This document shows positions 51,383 through 53,767 of a stretch of 53,767 bases of DNA, piece after piece (the stretch's first letter is position 1; every line of letters starts with the position of its first letter). The position numbers and the translations under genes were made by a program. The stretch spans positions 1-53,767 of the forward strand of contig CALCCF010000093.1 in the NCBI GenBank assembly GCA_937899905.1, given 5' to 3'. The notes beneath the pieces are model-generated. The model did not search any database and was not told where the DNA came from. It was given only the letters and a program-made list of their open reading frames with translations. Origin of the DNA: an uncultured Phycisphaeraceae bacterium (GTDB taxonomy: Bacteria; Planctomycetota; Phycisphaerae; Phycisphaerales; UBA1924).

Positions 51383-53566
51383 TTAGTCCATCATGCCGAC
51401 GCCGAGCGTACGCAACACGAAGCTCTTGATCGGACGGTGCAATGGCGTCCTCTTGAGCCGCTCGTTGAGGCGATCGACGACCTGGTACCTCGGGTTCCGC
51501 AGGTACACCGACTCGTGCTGCCGCAACTCGCCAGCGAGCACGCGGAGGGCAAAGTCGGGGTGCTCGGCGAGCTCCGGGTGACGCGAGGTCAGCAGAGCGC
51601 GGAACCGTGCGAGGTTGGGCTCGCCGATCTCATGGCGCATCGAGTCCTCGCGCTGGCGGTAGTAGATGAGCCTCTCGGGGATGATCTCGCACCGGTAGTC
51701 GTTCTTGGCCAGGGCGCAGTAGAAGTCCCAGTCCTCGTAGCTCGTCAGCCACGCGTCGTACCCACCGACGGAATCCCACGCCCCGCGGTTGATGAGCCCA
51801 ACGCAGCACGAGGCAACGTTGCCCGCCGGGAGCATGTCCCTCTCGAAGCCCAGCGGCAGCCAGATCCAGGGCGCACTCTCGGGGCGATCCACGAAGGAGG
51901 CGACGAGCGAGGTCACCATCGCAAGCGGCTTGGCTGAGTGGTTGGGCTGCGATGCGGCGTGCAGCGCCTTGGAGATGAAGGTGCGATCGATCAGATCGTC
52001 CGCGTCGAGCGGGACGACCCACGGCGCTCGGGCACGCGCGATGCCGTAGTTTCGGGCGTCGCCGAGACCGCCGTTGCGCTTTCGCAGGACGCGAATGCGG
52101 CCCTCTTGGCCCAGGCGATCGACCATCGCGATGCTGTCCGGATCGGTCGAGCCGTCGTCGACGAGGATCAACTCGGTGTTCGCGTGGGTCTGGCCGAGCG
52201 CGCTCTCGAGCGTCTGCGGCAGCCAACGGGCCATGTTGTAGAACGGGATGATGATCGAAGCGTCCGGCTCCTGGCCGTTCGATCGCACCACGCTGCCGTT
52301 CGACTTCGCGGACGGCTGAGCGGCGAACGCGCTCGTTGCTGCCATCCGTGCGCGAGCGCTCTCGACGGCCTTGGTGGTCTGGTCCACGATGCGTTGGGGA
52401 TCGCACATGCCTGCCACGCGTTCTGGCGCGGTGGTCTTGACACGCTCTCGAAGCGCATCGTCGGTGAGCGCACGTCGAAGCGCGCTCTTCAGGCTCTCGA
52501 CATCACCACTCTCAAACAGCAGGCCGCTCTCACCATCCTCGATCTGCTCGCTCATGCCGCCCGCGTTCGAGCCCACGACGAGCTTGCCGAGCGCGAGGGC
52601 CTCGAGGCACACGTTGGGATAGTTCTCCCACAGCGACGGGAAGCAGCACGCCTTTGCGCCACGGATCGCCGGGCCGAGCTTCACACGCGGCCGTCGTGGC
52701 TCGAAGTGGAATCGATCGGCGTGGGCCCGATGCGCGAGCTTCTCGATGTGGCGACGCATGGAACCGCACGCCGGGCCGGTTTCGGTGTCTCCGCCGATGA
52801 ACCGAACATCAAAATCCAGCCCCTCGTCCATGAGCTGCTGTGCCGCCGGCACCAGCAGGTGCACGCCCTTGCGCCGCTCCGCCCGACCATAGAAGAGCAC
52901 GTACGGCCGTTCGGTGGCCTCGGCTTCCCCAACGCCAAGCTCGTCGATGCTGCCCATATCGAAGGCGTACGGGACGACAAACCCCGGCTTGCGATCCTCC
53001 GCGACATCCGGGCCATACCGAGCACGGACACGCTCAAGAAGGCTGGTGCACGGCGAGACGAGCGCGTCCGCATCACGGATCGCCTGCGCCTCGATCGCGA
53101 GGATGATCGCCGTTTCACGATCCAGCATCGCATCGGCGTTCAGCTCGATGCAGTCGGCCAGCGGCGTGTGCAGGCGGATGGCCATCACCGCGCCGGCATA
53201 CGCGCCCAGCGTCCGCCGCGCACGGAGCGCGAGCCAGCCCTCGCCCCCGAAGTCGGCAAACTCGATGTAGTCGAACGGATGCTGCCTGTGCAGCTCGTCG
53301 AGCTTCTCGTGGACGGCCATCGCGTGCCGCTCGAGCGGCGAGCGGAAGCCATCGAGCAGGCACTGCCCGGCGTGGATGTCGACCGCGTGGAATCGCACGC
53401 CCTTGTGGGTGCGGGGTCCGTCCTCGAGCATGCCGGCGTGCGGCTCGCTAAGCACGTGGACCTCGTGGCCCGCCGCCGCCCAGGCCCGTGCCATGAGCGA
53501 CACGTACACCGCGATGCCAGCCCCCCAAAATGGCGCGACTTCACGGCTGACGAGGCAGATACGCAT
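51383..53566 (-). CDS. GT4-GT2 fusion glycosyltransferase
   Basis: A 727-residue enzyme with two catalytic units. Residues about 1-400 are a GT-B glycosyltransferase of family 4 (SREVAPFWGAGIAVYV, VLFYGRAERRKGVHLLV, PSLWENYPNVCLEALALG with the conserved Glu). Residues about 440-700 are a GT-A family 2 enzyme (ASIIIPFYNMARWL, ILVDDGSTD, PLDADDL as the DxD motif, YEDWDF). Together they would add two sugars to a surface glycan. The start at 53566 was chosen because the Rossmann strand MRICLVSREV begins there. Confidence 0.85.
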   Translation of the reverse strand: MRICLVSREVAPFWGAGIAVYVSLMARAWAAAGHEVHVLSEPHAGMLEDGPRTHKGVRFHAVDIHAGQCLLDGFRSPLERHAMAVHEKLDELHRQHPFDYIEFADFGGEGWLALRARRTLGAYAGAVMAIRLHTPLADCIELNADAMLDRETAIILAIEAQAIRDADALVSPCTSLLERVRARYGPDVAEDRKPGFVVPYAFDMGSIDELGVGEAEATERPYVLFYGRAERRKGVHLLVPAAQQLMDEGLDFDVRFIGGDTETGPACGSMRRHIEKLAHRAHADRFHFEPRRPRVKLGPAIRGAKACCFPSLWENYPNVCLEALALGKLVVGSNAGGMSEQIEDGESGLLFESGDVESLKSALRRALTDDALRERVKTTAPERVAGMCDPQRIVDQTTKAVESARARMAATSAFAAQPSAKSNGSVVRSNGQEPDASIIIPFYNMARWLPQTLESALGQTHANTELILVDDGSTDPDSIAMVDRLGQEGRIRVLRKRNGGLGDARNYGIARARAPWVVPLDADDLIDRTFISKALHAASQPNHSAKPLAMVTSLVASFVDRPESAPWIWLPLGFERDMLPAGNVASCCVGLINRGAWDSVGGYDAWLTSYEDWDFYCALAKNDYRCEIIPERLIYYRQREDSMRHEIGEPNLARFRALLTSRHPELAEHPDFALRVLAGELRQHESVYLRNPRYQVVDRLNERLKRTPLHRPIKSFVLRTLGVGMMD

Positions 53567-53737
53567 GGTTTGGTCGATCTCGCTGATGAGAGGGCGCAAG
53601 GGCGGGCAGGAATCGGTTCGCTCGGAACCCCGCATGGTAGGTCCACGCCTAGCCAAAGCCCCACCACCGGCGGTCTATTATGCCGATACCAGGGCCGCCT
53701 ACGAGCCCCCGTCCTTTGGTTTGAATGCGGAGCCGCC

Positions 53738-53767
53738 ATGCCCTTCACCCTGCGACCCGATCAGGGC
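53738..53767 (+). CDS. Start of a gene cut by the window edge
   Basis: Ten codons beginning MPFTLRPDQG, with GGAG five bases before the ATG. The rest lies outside the window, so no function can be given. It is divergent from the glycosyltransferase gene. Confidence 0.5.
   Translation, partial: MPFTLRPDQG

Overview
The base composition (GC-rich throughout), the repeated CPxCGY / CPECG membrane zinc-ribbon proteins, the secreted proteins ending in paired dockerin-like calcium loops and the large BatA-type VWA membrane protein suggest a Planctomycetota chromosome, probably of the Phycisphaerae. This is inference from gene style; no rRNA or marker phylogeny is present in the window.

Layout. 1-0.47 kb: a damaged lysine-rich (KKT repeat) gene in a low-quality contig end. 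0.65-27.3 kb: host genes: accA, proC, a cluster of seven paired membrane zinc-ribbon proteins (3.4-9.5 kb) interrupted by a DUF4198-like secreted protein and a flavodoxin, a THUMP-like methyltransferase head to head with pcp, two secreted dockerin-like proteins, rlmE coupled to a BatA-like VWA protein, a lipoprotein, a dTDP-4-dehydrorhamnose-reductase-like gene, a polyP:AMP phosphotransferase, a membrane-anchored Mrr-like nuclease, a secreted beta-helix protein, an MmgE/PrpD enzyme and a CPBP protease (27.3-28.1 kb). Two unrelated 21-bp tandem repeat arrays lie in gaps at 3.2 and 20.7 kb.

28.2-46.85 kb is the main discovery: a tandem array of three elements bounded by four sites that carry a XerD-arm-like sequence of the chromosomal dif type (TTATGTTGAAT, or TTATGTCGAAT at the right end). 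Elements A (about 7.4 kb) and C (about 9.7 kb) are complete filamentous-phage (inovirus-like) genomes read on the minus strand: ssDNA-binding protein, small protein, Rep_trans initiator, pVII-like peptide, coat protein(s), small membrane protein, pIII-like adsorption protein, pVI-like protein, Zot/pI ATPase, pIV-like secretin and a conserved terminal protein. Neither encodes an integrase, so host XerCD is the likely recombinase. Element B (about 1.5 kb) holds no phage genes, only a PilZ - pseudo-receiver - HPt-like regulator. B and C start with the same left end, down to an identical 132-bp spacing from the XerD arm to a cargo start codon; in B that old reading frame stops at its third codon. 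C carries an AbiC-like membrane protein and a small membrane coiled-coil protein as cargo.

46.9-53.77 kb returns to host genes: a HIT protein, a DinB-like protein, a solitary atpD, a frameshifted membrane protein, a second DinB-like protein, a GT4-GT2 fusion glycosyltransferase and the first codons of one more gene. No tRNA, rRNA or CRISPR array was found.
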